Part shown: positions 15,770 to 24,042 of the stretch, one piece after another
Layout of the letters: the number at the start of each line of letters is the position of its first letter
How positions within the stretch are numbered: position 1 is the first letter of the stretch
Origin: an uncultured Clostridium sp.
GTDB taxonomy: Bacteria; Bacillota; Clostridia; Clostridiales; Clostridiaceae
Length of the DNA stretch: 47,081 nucleotides
Direction: 5' to 3'
NCBI RefSeq assembly: GCF_934754925.1
Contig: NZ_CAKVJA010000019.1
Location: 1 to 47,081 of the forward strand
Made by a program: the position numbers and the translations under genes
The notes under the pieces: generated by a model
Database searches by the model: none
Told to the model about the DNA's origin: nothing
What the model saw: only the letters and a program-made list of their open reading frames with translations

Positions 15770-16105
15770 ATGTTTTTGAAGTTTAATAAAATTGATGATA
15801 AACTAGTTGTTACTCTTGTTGGAGAATTAGATCATCATAGTGCAGAAGAAGTTAGAGTTAAAATAGATGATAGAATAGAACGAGATAATATAAAAAAGGT
15901 TATAATGGATTTCAAGGAAGTAACATTTATGGATAGTTCAGGAATAGGTGTTGTTATAGGGAGATTAAAGAAGGTTAAAAATAGAGATGGAAAAGTTTGC
16001 ATTACTAATATTAATAAAAGAGTAGATAAGGTATTTACATTATCGGGACTTTATAAAATAATTACTGTTTATAATAATGTTAATGAAGCACTTGCAAACA
16101 TTTAA
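15770..16105 (+). CDS. spoIIAA: anti-sigma F factor antagonist SpoIIAA
   Basis: SpoIIAA is a small STAS-domain protein. In its unphosphorylated form it frees sigma F from SpoIIAB in the forespore. The sequence shows the STAS core VVTLVGELDHHSAEEVR and the phosphorylation loop FMDSSGIGVVIGR, equivalent to the region of Ser58 in B. subtilis. ATG 15770 is chosen; TTG 15761 in the same frame is possible. Only AGAG stands before either start, and the strong GGGAGGG at 15731 is more than 20 bases too far upstream, so initiation looks weak. It heads the three-gene operon with spoIIAB and sigF. Confidence 0.92.
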   Translation: MFLKFNKIDDKLVVTLVGELDHHSAEEVRVKIDDRIERDNIKKVIMDFKEVTFMDSSGIGVVIGRLKKVKNRDGKVCITNINKRVDKVFTLSGLYKIITVYNNVNEALANI

Positions 16106-16121
16106 TGGAGGGATTAATAAC

Positions 16122-16544
16122 ATGGAAGAAAATAGAGTATGTATAGAATTTGAAAGTAGATCTCAAAATGAAGGATTTGCGAGAGTTGCAGTTTCAGCTT
16201 TTGTTTCTCAATTAGATCCAACTATTGAAGAGATTGCAGATGTTAAAACTGCTGTTTCTGAAGCCGTAACAAATTCTATAATTCATGGTTATGAAAATTA
16301 TGAAAAGGGTATAATTAAAATAGAATCTACAATTTATGGAAGAGAAGTATCGATTATTATTACAGACTATGGTAAAGGTATAGACGATGTTAATAAAGCT
16401 AGAGAACCTCTTTATACCTCAAGACCAGATCTTGAAAGATCAGGAATGGGATTTACGGTTATGGAAAGTTTTATGGATAGTTTAGAAGTAGAAAGTCAAA
16501 AAGGTAAAGGTACTAGAATTGTTATGACAAAGAAATTTAATTAA
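16122..16544 (+). CDS. spoIIAB: anti-sigma F factor SpoIIAB (serine kinase)
   Basis: SpoIIAB binds and holds sigma F inactive, and phosphorylates SpoIIAA. The 140-residue GHKL-type ATPase has the N-box AVSEAVTNSIIHGY, the G1 box DYGKGIDD and the G2 region GMGFTVMESFMD. The open frame continues upstream into spoIIAA, but ATG 16122 sits behind GGAGGG at a spacing of nine bases and matches the family start (MEENRVCIEFESRSQNEGFAR). It lies 16 bases after spoIIAA and 17 bases before sigF, the classical operon order. Confidence 0.95.
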   Translation: MEENRVCIEFESRSQNEGFARVAVSAFVSQLDPTIEEIADVKTAVSEAVTNSIIHGYENYEKGIIKIESTIYGREVSIIITDYGKGIDDVNKAREPLYTSRPDLERSGMGFTVMESFMDSLEVESQKGKGTRIVMTKKFN

Positions 16545-16561
16545 CATGTTAGGGGAGATTT

Positions 16562-17320
16562 ATGGAAAAGGACAAAGTAAAAAAAGAAAAGTTAAGCTAT
16601 GAGGATAACTCACAATTATTACCCCTAGCTAAAGCTGGTGATGCAGAGGCTATGAACATGCTCATAGAAGCAAATTTACCTTTAGTAACTTCTATAAGTA
16701 AAAAGTTTATAAATAGAGGGTATGATTATGAAGATATTTATCAAATAGGATGTATGGGGCTTGTTAAGGCAATTAATAATTTTGATGATAAGTATAATGT
16801 TAAGTTCTCAACTTATGCTGTTCCAATGATAATTGGAGAAATAAAAAGATTCCTTAGAGATGATGGAATTATAAAGGTAAGTAGAAATGTTAAGAGCTTA
16901 GCTAAAAAGCTTCATTTTGATAAAGAGGCATTAACTAAAAAATTAAATAGAGATCCAAGTATAGATGAATTAGCTGAATTTTCAGGAATAGATAAAGAAG
17001 AGATATTATTTGCTTTAGAATCTTCTGCAAGTATGCAATATCTTTATGAAGTAATTCATCAAGATGATGGTGCTCCAGTATTGCTTATTGATAAATTAAG
17101 TGAGAATGCTGCAGAAGATAAGAATTTAACAGAAAAAATAGCCTTAAAAGAAGCATTAAATAGTTTAGATATGAAATCTAGACAAATTATTGTTTTAAGA
17201 TATTTTAAAGATAAAACACAGATACAGGTTGCTAAAATGTTAGGTATAAGCCAAGTGCAAGTATCTAGAATAGAAAAAAAGGTACTTTCAGAAATGAGAA
17301 AACAATTAGATGAAGGATGA
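16562..17320 (+). CDS. sigF: RNA polymerase sporulation sigma factor sigma F
   Basis: Sigma F is the first forespore-specific sigma factor. The 252-residue protein carries region 2 (LPLVTSISKKFINRGYDYEDIYQIGCMGLVKA, then FSTYAVPMIIGEIKRFLRDDG for -10 recognition and melting), region 3 (LAKKLNRD-like helices) and the region 4 helix-turn-helix (IVLRYFKDKTQIQVAKMLGISQVQVSRIEKK). Size and the spoIIAA-spoIIAB-sigF order leave little doubt. GGGGAG precedes the ATG. A strong terminator follows, separating it from spoVAC. Confidence 0.95.
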   Translation: MEKDKVKKEKLSYEDNSQLLPLAKAGDAEAMNMLIEANLPLVTSISKKFINRGYDYEDIYQIGCMGLVKAINNFDDKYNVKFSTYAVPMIIGEIKRFLRDDGIIKVSRNVKSLAKKLHFDKEALTKKLNRDPSIDELAEFSGIDKEEILFALESSASMQYLYEVIHQDDGAPVLLIDKLSENAAEDKNLTEKIALKEALNSLDMKSRQIIVLRYFKDKTQIQVAKMLGISQVQVSRIEKKVLSEMRKQLDEG

Positions 17321-17364
17321 ACATAAGAAAATGTATAGATTAAAAAATAATAAGTTTTTTGAAT

Positions 17365-17409
17365 AAATCTACATTAAATAATAAAAATTATTTAATGTAG
17401 ATTTTTTTT
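17365..17409 (+). terminator. terminator of the spoIIA operon
   Basis: A perfect 18-bp stem (arms 17365-17382 and 17387-17404) with a four-base AAAA loop is followed by TTTTT. Confidence 0.9.
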
Positions 17410-17504
17410 CTAAAAGTAAAATAGCTATTAAAATTGTAATAATATGATTTAATTTTTAAATTATGAGGAATAATAAATTTATGGAAGAAAGGAGACGCAA
17501 ATAC

Positions 17505-17978
17505 ATGGGAAAAATGGCTAAGGAAGAAAAAAAAATACTTAAAGACTTTGAAAATATTTCAAAGGAAATGGCACCTAAACCAAAATATTTTAAAAATATT
17601 TTAATGGCCTTTCTAGTTGGTGGAGCTATATGTACTATAGGGCAGTTTATATTAAATATGCTAATAAAGTTTGGTATAGATAAAGAAACTGCTAAGTTAT
17701 GGTTGCCAATAATAATGATATTTATTGGAGCATTATTAACAGGAATAGGAGTATATGATAAAATAGCAAGTTTTGCTGGTGCTGGTACTATAGTTCCTAT
17801 TACAGGATTTTCTAATGCAGTGGTATCTCCAGCAATAGAGTTTAAAAAAGAAGGCTTTGTTTTTGGTGTGGCGGCTAAAATGTTTACTATTGCAGGCCCA
17901 GTATTAGTTTATGGAATAGGAACATCAGTAATAATAGGATTAGTATATTATGTTTTAGGACTTATGGGAATTCTTTAA
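17505..17978 (+). CDS. spoVAC: stage V sporulation protein AC (dipicolinic acid channel subunit)
   Basis: SpoVAC is an inner-membrane part of the SpoVA channel that moves Ca-dipicolinate into the spore and out at germination, and may act as its mechanosensitive pore. The 157-residue protein has a charged N-terminal stretch (KMAKEEKKILKDFE), the conserved PKPKYFKNILMAFLVGGAICTIGQ, and about four to five hydrophobic helices. ATG 17505 has GGAG ten bases upstream; an in-frame ATG at 17463 has no SD and would add 14 residues. spoVAD starts 18 bases later. spoVAA, spoVAB and spoVAF are absent, which is normal for many clostridia. Confidence 0.93.
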   Translation: MGKMAKEEKKILKDFENISKEMAPKPKYFKNILMAFLVGGAICTIGQFILNMLIKFGIDKETAKLWLPIIMIFIGALLTGIGVYDKIASFAGAGTIVPITGFSNAVVSPAIEFKKEGFVFGVAAKMFTIAGPVLVYGIGTSVIIGLVYYVLGLMGIL

Positions 17979-17996
17979 ATGGGAGAGTGAGTATAG

Positions 17997-19016
17997 ATGA
18001 GTGTAAAAAATAAAAAGGTAGGAAAGCAAACTATTAAACTTGAAAATCCTCCTAAAATAATTTCAACTTATTCTATAGTTGGACCTAAGGAAGGTGATGG
18101 GCCTTTAAAGGATTATTTTCATCAAATATTAAATGATGATACTTTAGGTAAGGACAGTTTTGAAAAAGCTGAGTCTGAAATGATGTATACGGCAATAAAA
18201 AGTGCTATAAGCAATGCAAATTTAAGAGAAGAAAATATAGATTACTTATTTGCAGGGGATTTATTAAATCAAATAACATCATCTAGTTTTGCTGCAAGAG
18301 AGTTAAATATACCATTTATAGGATTGTATGGAGCTTGTTCTACAATGTCAGAATCATTAAGTATGGCATCATTATTTCTAGATGGAGGATTTGGTAATTA
18401 TGTTGTAGCATCTACTTCCTCTCATTTTAGTTCAGCAGAAAGACAATTTAGATTTCCATTAGAATATGGATGTCAAAGATGTCCAACATGTCAATGGACA
18501 GTTACAGGATCAGGAGCAATGGTTTTAGGTAAAAGTGGAGATTTTCCTAAAGTAACATACGTTACTACAGGATTAGTTAAGGATTATGGAATTAAAGATC
18601 CTAATAATATGGGAGCAGCAATGGCTCCGGCAGCAGTAGATACAATATATAATCATTTTAAGGATACAGGAAGAACACCTAAGGATTATGATGTAATTGC
18701 AACTGGAGATTTGGGGAAGGTAGGAAAAGAAATAACAACTAAATTATTATTAGATTATGGATATGATGTAAAGGATAATTATGTTGATTGCGGTGATTTA
18801 ATATTTGATGATGAAAGGCAAAAGACTGATTCAGGTGGTAGTGGTTGTGGATGTTCTGCAGTTGTTACCTGTGGATACTTTTATAAAAAGTTAATGAAAA
18901 AAGAAATAAAGAGTTTATTATTAGTTTCTACTGGGGCATTAATGAGCACAACCTCATCTCTTCAAGGAGAAACTATACCGGGAATAGCTCATGCAGTAGC
19001 TATTGAATATAAATAG
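17997..19016 (+). CDS. spoVAD: stage V sporulation protein AD
   Basis: SpoVAD is a thiolase-fold protein that binds dipicolinic acid on the outer face of the inner spore membrane. The 339-residue sequence contains the family segments DYLFAGDLLNQITSSSFAAREL, GLYGACSTMSESLSMASLFL (thiolase-like Cys position), GCQRCPTCQWTVTGSGAMVLG and GSGCGCSAVVTCGYFY. Length matches orthologues. GGGAG lies before the ATG. It sits between spoVAC and spoVAE with short gaps, as expected for one operon. Confidence 0.95.
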   Translation: MSVKNKKVGKQTIKLENPPKIISTYSIVGPKEGDGPLKDYFHQILNDDTLGKDSFEKAESEMMYTAIKSAISNANLREENIDYLFAGDLLNQITSSSFAARELNIPFIGLYGACSTMSESLSMASLFLDGGFGNYVVASTSSHFSSAERQFRFPLEYGCQRCPTCQWTVTGSGAMVLGKSGDFPKVTYVTTGLVKDYGIKDPNNMGAAMAPAAVDTIYNHFKDTGRTPKDYDVIATGDLGKVGKEITTKLLLDYGYDVKDNYVDCGDLIFDDERQKTDSGGSGCGCSAVVTCGYFYKKLMKKEIKSLLLVSTGALMSTTSSLQGETIPGIAHAVAIEYK

Positions 19017-19036
19017 AAAGTTGGTGAGAGTTTATT

Positions 19037-19393
19037 ATGGATTACATAAGTGCATTTATTGTTGGTGGATTAATATGTGTTATTGCACAAATATTAATGG
19101 ATACAACAAAATTAACTCCAGCTAGAATATTAGTTATGTTTGTTACTCTTGGAGCAATTCTTGGAGGTTTTGGGCTTTATGATAAACTAGTTGAAATCGG
19201 AGGTGCAGGAGCAACAATCCCTCTACCTAGTTTTGGTAACGGTCTGGCTAAAGCAGCTATAAAAGGAGTAAAAGAAAATGGATTAATAGGAGCATTTATA
19301 GGGGGAATCGAAGGTGGTGCAGGAGGAATTACAGCATCAATATTTTTCGGATATTTAATGGCTCTTATTTTTAATCCAAAAACAAAACAATAA
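19037..19393 (+). CDS. spoVAE: stage V sporulation protein AE
   Basis: This 118-residue integral membrane protein corresponds to the AEb-type SpoVAE subunit. It has about three to four helices and the conserved glycine-rich stretch GGFGLYDKLVEIGGAGATIPLPSFGNGLAK, closely related to part of SpoVAC (VYDKIASFAGAGTIVPITGFSNAV). It is part of the channel for dipicolinic acid uptake and release. It is the last gene of the spoVACDE operon, 20 bases after spoVAD, with a GGTGAG ribosome binding site. Confidence 0.92.
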   Translation: MDYISAFIVGGLICVIAQILMDTTKLTPARILVMFVTLGAILGGFGLYDKLVEIGGAGATIPLPSFGNGLAKAAIKGVKENGLIGAFIGGIEGGAGGITASIFFGYLMALIFNPKTKQ

Positions 19394-19529
19394 TATAATG
19401 AATAATTAAGAAAAATATAAAAATCTTAATATACAAAGAAAATAGGTAAAGTTTTCGTATTGATATTTAGAATAATAACACCTCTTATGGGCAAAATAAT
19501 AGAGTACTAAAGATGTGGAGGTGAAAGTT

Positions 19530-19688
19530 ATGCAAAAGAATTCAAGTATTAAATGTAGTGTACAACAATGTAAACACCATGCCTGTTCTGAAAATTATTG
19601 TACTTTAGATGCAATACAAGTTGGTACTCATGAAGCTAATCCAACAGTTGTTGAATGTACAGATTGCCAATCATTTGTATTAAAATAG
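19530..19688 (+). CDS. DUF1540-domain small Cys-rich protein
   Basis: This 52-codon gene has an excellent SD (GTGGAGGTG, seven bases before ATG). The product carries six cysteines (IKCSVQQCKHHACSENYC, then VECTDCQSF) in the DUF1540 pattern, suggesting a small metal-binding fold, most likely zinc. Such proteins are common in clostridia and are often linked to sporulation, which fits the location just after spoVAE, but the function is not established. The gene has its own terminator, and the 136-base gap upstream leaves room for its own promoter. Confidence 0.8.
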   Translation: MQKNSSIKCSVQQCKHHACSENYCTLDAIQVGTHEANPTVVECTDCQSFVLK

Positions 19689-19712
19689 GCTAAATTTAAA
19701 GTAAAAATTAGT

Positions 19713-19760
19713 AAGTAACTTAGTAAAGAAAAATATTTTCTATACTAAGTTACTTATTTT
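19713..19760 (+). terminator. terminator after DUF1540 gene
   Basis: The 13-bp arms AAGTAACTTAGTA and TACTAAGTTACTT are followed by ATTTTTTA. Confidence 0.85.
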
Positions 19761-19828
19761 TTATTATAAAAAACATTTTAAAATAAATTTTTAATTTATA
19801 CAAAATAAAGAATTAATAGAAAAAAATA

Positions 19829-19856
19829 TTTACTTTTACAAATAAAGGAGTATAAT
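19829..19856 (+). promoter_or_regulatory. feo operon promoter
   Basis: TTTACT (19829-19834), a 16-base spacer and a perfect TATAAT (19851-19856) place the transcript start near 19863, immediately before the Fur box. Confidence 0.65.
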
Positions 19857-19868
19857 GAAAATATAAAT

Positions 19869-19887
19869 AATGATAATCATTATCAGT
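19869..19887. promoter_or_regulatory. Fur box of feoA1-feoA2-feoB
   Basis: AATGATAATCATTATCAGT contains the perfect core TGATAATCATTATCA. It covers the first transcribed bases, so iron-loaded Fur would block transcription of the iron uptake operon. Confidence 0.88.
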
Positions 19888-19903
19888 ATGAGAGGTGAAA
19901 GAA

Positions 19904-20113
19904 ATGTCATTAATATTATCACAAGTAGGAGAAGAGGTTAAAATTAAAAAAATAACAGGAAATACTGAAACAAAGAAATTTTTAAATAGTTTAGGATTTG
20001 TTATTGGTGAAGGAATTACAATAGTTTCAGATTTAGGTGGAAATTTAATAGTAAATATTAAAGGCACTAGAATAGCCTTAGATAAAAGTATGGCAAGTAG
20101 AATAATGGTGTAA
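19904..20113 (+). CDS. feoA: FeoA-family protein (first copy)
   Basis: FeoA proteins are small SH3-like partners of the ferrous iron transporter FeoB. The 69-residue sequence (SLILSQVGEEVKIKKITG, LNSLGFVIGEGITIVSDLGG, IVNIKGTRIALDKSMASRIMV) shows the full fold. A GTG nine bases upstream is in frame, but ATG 19904 with GAGAGGTGA before it is the better start. It is the first gene behind a Fur box, with a second FeoA 13 bases later. Tandem FeoA copies before feoB are common in clostridia. Confidence 0.92.
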   Translation: MSLILSQVGEEVKIKKITGNTETKKFLNSLGFVIGEGITIVSDLGGNLIVNIKGTRIALDKSMASRIMV

Positions 20114-20126
20114 GGAGAGTAAATAA

Positions 20127-20348
20127 ATGGCAACCTTAAAAGAAATAAAATGTGGACAAACTGTGAAGGTTAAAAAAGTAGAAGGTACTGGTGCTATTCG
20201 TAGAAGAATAATGGACATGGGAATTACTAAAGGTAGTGAAATTTACGTTCGTAAGGTAGCTCCACTAGGTGATCCTATAGAAATAAATATAAGGGGCTAT
20301 GAATTAACATTACGTAAATATGATGCTGAAATGATAGTAGTTGAGTGA
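20127..20348 (+). CDS. feoA: FeoA-family protein (second copy)
   Basis: The second FeoA-like protein is 73 residues long, with the family pattern KEIKCGQTVKVKKVEGTG, RIMDMGITKGSEIYVRKVAPLGDPIEI and the C-terminal YELTLRKYDAEMIVVE. It is closer to canonical FeoA than the first copy: it has MDMGITKGSE and APLGDPIEI, which the first lacks. AAGGAGAG gives the SD. It lies between feoA1 and feoB (33 bases) in the same Fur-controlled operon. Confidence 0.92.
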   Translation: MATLKEIKCGQTVKVKKVEGTGAIRRRIMDMGITKGSEIYVRKVAPLGDPIEINIRGYELTLRKYDAEMIVVE

Positions 20349-20381
20349 AGATAAGTTAAAAATAGATAGGGGGAGAGAAAG

Positions 20382-22529
20382 ATGGCAATAAAAATAGGGT
20401 TAGCAGGAAACCCAAATAGTGGTAAGACAACTATGTTTAACAACCTTACAGGTGCAAAGCAATATGTTGGAAATTGGCCAGGAGTAACTGTAGAGAAAAA
20501 AAGTGGGAAAATTAAAGGATATAAAGATGTTGAATTAGTTGATTTGCCAGGAGTATATTCCTTATCACCATATACATTGGAAGAGGTCGTAACTAGAAAT
20601 TTTATGATAGATGATAAACCAGATGCAATCATTAATATAATTGATGCATCCAATATTGAAAGAAATCTTTATTTAACAACTCAAATATTAGAACTAGGTA
20701 TTCCAACGGTAATAGCATTAAATATGATTGATATTGTAGAAAAAAGGGGCGATGTCATTGATATTGACAAGTTATCTAAGATTCTTGGATGCCCAGTAGT
20801 TAAGACAAGTGCCTTAAAAGGAAATGGAACTAAAGATGTTGCTATGAAGGCAATCGAAATAGCTAAAAGTAAAAAGGATACTAATTTCAATATGAACTTC
20901 TCATCTGAAGTAAAGGATGCGTTGGAAGATATCAAAAATTTAATTAAGAGTGATAATATTACTAATATAGGTTTAAGTGAACAATGGATGGCTATTAAGA
21001 TTTTTGAACGTGATAGTAAATTCATGGAAAAAGTATCTTTGGATAATAATGTTAAGGAAAAAGTAGAGGCTATTATTACAAAATGTGAAAAAGAATTTGA
21101 TGATGATGCAGAAGGAATAATTACTGGAGAAAGATATGAATTTATTGGCAGTATAGTTTCAAAAGTTATTAAGAAAAAAAATACTTCAAAACATACATTA
21201 TCAGATAAGATTGATAAAATAGTTACTAACCGTATATTAGCATTACCTATATTTGCTTTAATTATGTGGGGGGTATACTATATAGCTGTTAGTTCATTAG
21301 GTTCAATATTAACAGATTGGACAAATGACACTTTATTTGGAGAAATAATTGGAGAAAATGTTGCCGCATTTTTAGAAAGTGTGGGTACAGCTCCATGGTT
21401 ACAAGGATTGATAAATGATGGAATAATTGGTGGTGTTGGAGCTGTTTTAGGATTTGTCCCACAAATAATGTTATTATTCTTTTTATTAGCATTATTAGAG
21501 GACTGTGGATACATGGCTAGAATAGCATTTATTATGGATAGAATTCTACGCAAATTTGGATTATCAGGAAAATCATTTATACCTGTACTTATAAGTTCAG
21601 GGTGTGGGGTTCCTGGCATAATGGCAACACGTACTATGGAAAATGATAAAGATAGAAAACTTACAATAATGATTACTACATTTATTCCTTGTGGAGCTAA
21701 ATTACCTATAATAGCATTGTTTGCAGGAGCTATTTTTGGTGGAGCATCTTGGGTAGCACCAGTGATTTATTTCTTAGGAATTTTTATGATTATAATTTGT
21801 GGAATTATTTTAAATAAAACTAAGGCATTTAAAGGGGAAGCAGCACCATTTGTTATGGAACTTCCACAATACCATATTCCAAGTATGAAAGGTGTTTTGA
21901 TTCATATGTGGGATAGAGGAAAAGCATTTATTATAAAAGCTGGAACTATTATATTTGTTGCTTGTGCTGTAATTTGGTTTACTAGCTCATTTAATTGGAC
22001 ATTACAAATGGTTGATGCTCAAGATAGTATATTAGCAAGTATAGGTAAAGTAATAGCACCGATATTTGCACCACTTGGATTTGGTAATTGGCAATCAGCA
22101 GTAGCAACAGTAAGTGGATTAGTAGCTAAAGAAAATGTTGTAGGAACATTTGGAGTATTATTTGGTATAGCGGAAGCAGCAGAAGATACACCAGCATTAT
22201 TAACTCAAATTGGAACAATGTTTACATCAGCAAGTGGATTAGCATTCATAGCCTTTAATATGCTTAACGCACCTTGTTTTGCAGCTATAGGTGCAATTAG
22301 AAGAGAAATGGGATCTTGGAAATGGATGTGGATAACAATTGGCTTCCAAACATTAACTGCTTATATAGTAGCATTAATAATAAATCAAGTAGGTAGTTTA
22401 TTATTAGGTGAAGGTAGTGTAATTGGAGCTGTAGGCTCAATATTAATTGCAATACTAGCAATTTTAATAGCTATCGGATCAGGAAGAAATATAAAGACTA
22501 ATAAAGAAGGTAGAGAAATAAGTGCATAA
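20382..22529 (+). CDS. feoB: ferrous iron transport protein B
   Basis: FeoB is the main Fe2+ importer of anaerobes. The 715-residue protein starts with a GTPase domain: G1 GNPNSGKTT (residues 8-16), G3 DLPG and G4 NMID. A helical guanine-dissociation-inhibitor-like domain follows, then about 10 membrane helices containing the paired Gate motifs, including CGYMARIAFIMDRILRKFG with the Cys-containing SSGCGVPGIMATRTMEND and the second repeat AKENVVGTFGVLFG. GGGGGAGAG precedes the ATG. It is third in the Fur-controlled operon and is followed by a small Cys-rich partner gene. Confidence 0.97.
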   Translation: MAIKIGLAGNPNSGKTTMFNNLTGAKQYVGNWPGVTVEKKSGKIKGYKDVELVDLPGVYSLSPYTLEEVVTRNFMIDDKPDAIINIIDASNIERNLYLTTQILELGIPTVIALNMIDIVEKRGDVIDIDKLSKILGCPVVKTSALKGNGTKDVAMKAIEIAKSKKDTNFNMNFSSEVKDALEDIKNLIKSDNITNIGLSEQWMAIKIFERDSKFMEKVSLDNNVKEKVEAIITKCEKEFDDDAEGIITGERYEFIGSIVSKVIKKKNTSKHTLSDKIDKIVTNRILALPIFALIMWGVYYIAVSSLGSILTDWTNDTLFGEIIGENVAAFLESVGTAPWLQGLINDGIIGGVGAVLGFVPQIMLLFFLLALLEDCGYMARIAFIMDRILRKFGLSGKSFIPVLISSGCGVPGIMATRTMENDKDRKLTIMITTFIPCGAKLPIIALFAGAIFGGASWVAPVIYFLGIFMIIICGIILNKTKAFKGEAAPFVMELPQYHIPSMKGVLIHMWDRGKAFIIKAGTIIFVACAVIWFTSSFNWTLQMVDAQDSILASIGKVIAPIFAPLGFGNWQSAVATVSGLVAKENVVGTFGVLFGIAEAAEDTPALLTQIGTMFTSASGLAFIAFNMLNAPCFAAIGAIRREMGSWKWMWITIGFQTLTAYIVALIINQVGSLLLGEGSVIGAVGSILIAILAILIAIGSGRNIKTNKEGREISA

Positions 22530-22560
22530 AATTATTGTAATGAGCGAGGAAGTGATATAA

Positions 22561-22725
22561 ATGGCAACATTTATTATTGGAGCTATAGTATTTGGCTTGC
22601 TATTTTTAGCTGTATTTAGTATGTTTAAGAAGAGTAAAAATAATAAGGGTGGTTGTGGATGTGGCTGTTCTGGTTGCTCCAGCAAAAAATCATGCAATAG
22701 TGAAATTAAATTTAAGCACAAGTAA
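22561..22725 (+). CDS. FeoB-associated Cys-rich membrane protein
   Basis: This 54-residue gene starts MATFIIGAIVFGLLFLAVF, a single membrane helix. A basic stretch (KKSKNNK) follows, then a cysteine cluster (CGCGCSGCSSKKSC, six Cys). This is the FeoB-associated small protein type found at the end of many Firmicutes feo operons, probably taking the place of FeoC; it may bind iron or a cluster on the cytoplasmic side. GAGGAAGTG lies about seven bases before the ATG. Its distance of 31 bases from feoB and the terminator after it define the end of the operon. Confidence 0.85.
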   Translation: MATFIIGAIVFGLLFLAVFSMFKKSKNNKGGCGCGCSGCSSKKSCNSEIKFKHK

Positions 22726-22740
22726 ATACTTTTATATTTT

Positions 22741-22780
22741 AGGAGATACTAGGAGAAATTTTAGTATCTTCTATTTTTTT
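22741..22780 (+). terminator. feo operon terminator
   Basis: The arms AGGAGATACTA and TAGTATCTTCT (one G-U pair) around a GGAGAAATTT loop are followed by ATTTTTTTT. Confidence 0.8.
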
Positions 22781-22843
22781 TAATGAGAATATGAATAAGC
22801 ATAAAATAATTTCAAAAAAATTCAAAAAATTTCAAGTTATATA

Positions 22844-22872
22844 TTGACAGGGTTAAGGGAATATTATATTAT
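22844..22872 (+). promoter_or_regulatory. flavodoxin promoter
   Basis: A consensus TTGACA (22844-22849), a 17-base spacer and TATTAT (22867-22872) form one of the best promoters in the window. Confidence 0.75.
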
Positions 22873-22880
22873 AATAAGTA

Positions 22881-22899
22881 ATTGAGAATGAATATCAAT
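22881..22899. promoter_or_regulatory. Fur box of the flavodoxin operon
   Basis: ATTGAGAATGAATATCAAT matches the Fur palindrome at all but two or three positions and covers the predicted transcription start. Confidence 0.75.
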
Positions 22900-22919
22900 A
22901 TTGTTTAGGAGGAGAGAAT

Positions 22920-23336
22920 ATGAAAATAGTTTATTATTCAGCTTCAGGTAATACTGAAAAAATGGCGAATTTAATTGCAGAGGGAATAGCTAATGGAGGA
23001 AAAACTGCAGAGGTAATTAATGTATCAAATGCAAATGCTGATATTTTTGATAATGAAGAAATAGTTATACTTGGGTGTCCAGCTATGGGGGATGAGGTAT
23101 TAGAGGAAAATGAATTTGAACCTTTTGTAGAAGAAATATCATCTAAAATTTCAGGAAAAAAAGTTGCTTTATTTGGATCATATGGATGGGGAGATGGTCA
23201 ATGGATGAGAGATTGGCAAGAAAGAATGGAGTCTTTAGGTTGTACTTTAATTGCTGATGGATTAATAATTCAAAATGAGCCTGAGGATAACTCACCAGAG
23301 TGTATTGAATTAGGAATGACTATAGCAAAGGCATAG
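22920..23336 (+). CDS. flavodoxin (short-chain)
   Basis: Flavodoxin is an FMN electron carrier that replaces ferredoxin when iron is scarce. The 138-residue protein has the phosphate-binding loop YYSASGNTEKMANLIAEGI at the N-terminus, GCPAMGDEVLEENEFEPF as the first FMN-ring loop and LFGSYGWGDGQWMRDWQERM as the second. It is the first gene behind a strong promoter with a Fur box, as expected for an iron-starvation carrier. GGAGGAGAG precedes the ATG. The next gene starts only seven bases later. Confidence 0.95.
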   Translation: MKIVYYSASGNTEKMANLIAEGIANGGKTAEVINVSNANADIFDNEEIVILGCPAMGDEVLEENEFEPFVEEISSKISGKKVALFGSYGWGDGQWMRDWQERMESLGCTLIADGLIIQNEPEDNSPECIELGMTIAKA

Positions 23337-23343
23337 AAGTAAA

Positions 23344-23982
23344 TTGAAGCAAGTTGAATTTTATAAAAGTCTTGCTAATATGGAGGAAAGAGAGTGCATT
23401 GAAAAGTTTTTAATTTACAATGCCTCTCTGGTAATTTCAGGCGTTAAACCATCAGCAACCATTACAATAAAAAAAGATAAAGAAAATTTATATGACAAAT
23501 GGATAAAGTACGGAATCGATTTTTTAGAAACTATTGATATTCAATATATAGATTTAAGAGAATGTAGTAATGCATTAATTATATTGATATATAATGAGAA
23601 GCAATTATTAAACTACATATTTAGAAAAGAAAACAAGAAATTCTTAATGCAATTAGGATATTCAGATAAGAATGATATAAATAATTATTTATATATGCTA
23701 AAGAATAGATATAAGGAATTTAATTGTCCACATGAATTAGGTATATTTTTAGGTTTTCCATTAAATGATGTTATGGATTTTATGAATTGTAAAAATAAGA
23801 AATGTTTAAGTTGTGGATATTGGCTTGTATATAATAATTTAAAAGAAGCAAAAGAAACTTTCAGTAGATACGATAAAGTTAAGGAGCATACTGTAAATTA
23901 TATTTTAAAAGGAGATTCATCTCATAATGTGGCATGCTCTATAAGAAATTTATTTGAAGAATATAAAGGGGCTAGTGCATAA
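23344..23982 (+). CDS. DUF3793-family protein
   Basis: The 212-residue soluble protein has the DUF3793 landmarks: CPHELGIFLGFPLNDVMDFM and a later GYWLVYNNLKEAKETFSRYDKVKE segment. This family is often encoded beside flavodoxins and iron genes in anaerobes and has no known activity. Here the middle motif carries an additional cysteine set (NCKNKKCLSCGYW, C-x4-C-x2-C) and further Cys in CPHELG and ACSIR, which could bind a metal or cluster. The start is TTG 23344 with only a weak AGAAG before it; ATG 23380 is the alternative. It is co-transcribed with flavodoxin under Fur control. Confidence 0.75.
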   Translation: MKQVEFYKSLANMEERECIEKFLIYNASLVISGVKPSATITIKKDKENLYDKWIKYGIDFLETIDIQYIDLRECSNALIILIYNEKQLLNYIFRKENKKFLMQLGYSDKNDINNYLYMLKNRYKEFNCPHELGIFLGFPLNDVMDFMNCKNKKCLSCGYWLVYNNLKEAKETFSRYDKVKEHTVNYILKGDSSHNVACSIRNLFEEYKGASA

Positions 23983-24042
23983 AAGAATAATTCTAATTAA
24001 TAAGAATTAAGGACAACAAGTGATTAAAAGGAGAGAAAATAA

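Noticed and set aside
20297..21619. Several minus-strand open frames of 110-118 codons within feoB
   Set aside because: They are antisense shadows of an unmistakable feoB reading frame and have no SD or family features.
22801..22843. Short A/T-rich direct repeats (TTCAAAAAA, TTCAAAAAAT, TTTCAAG) before the flavodoxin promoter
   Set aside because: Repeat units are too short and too AT-rich to be more than chance or an UP-like element; no array structure.
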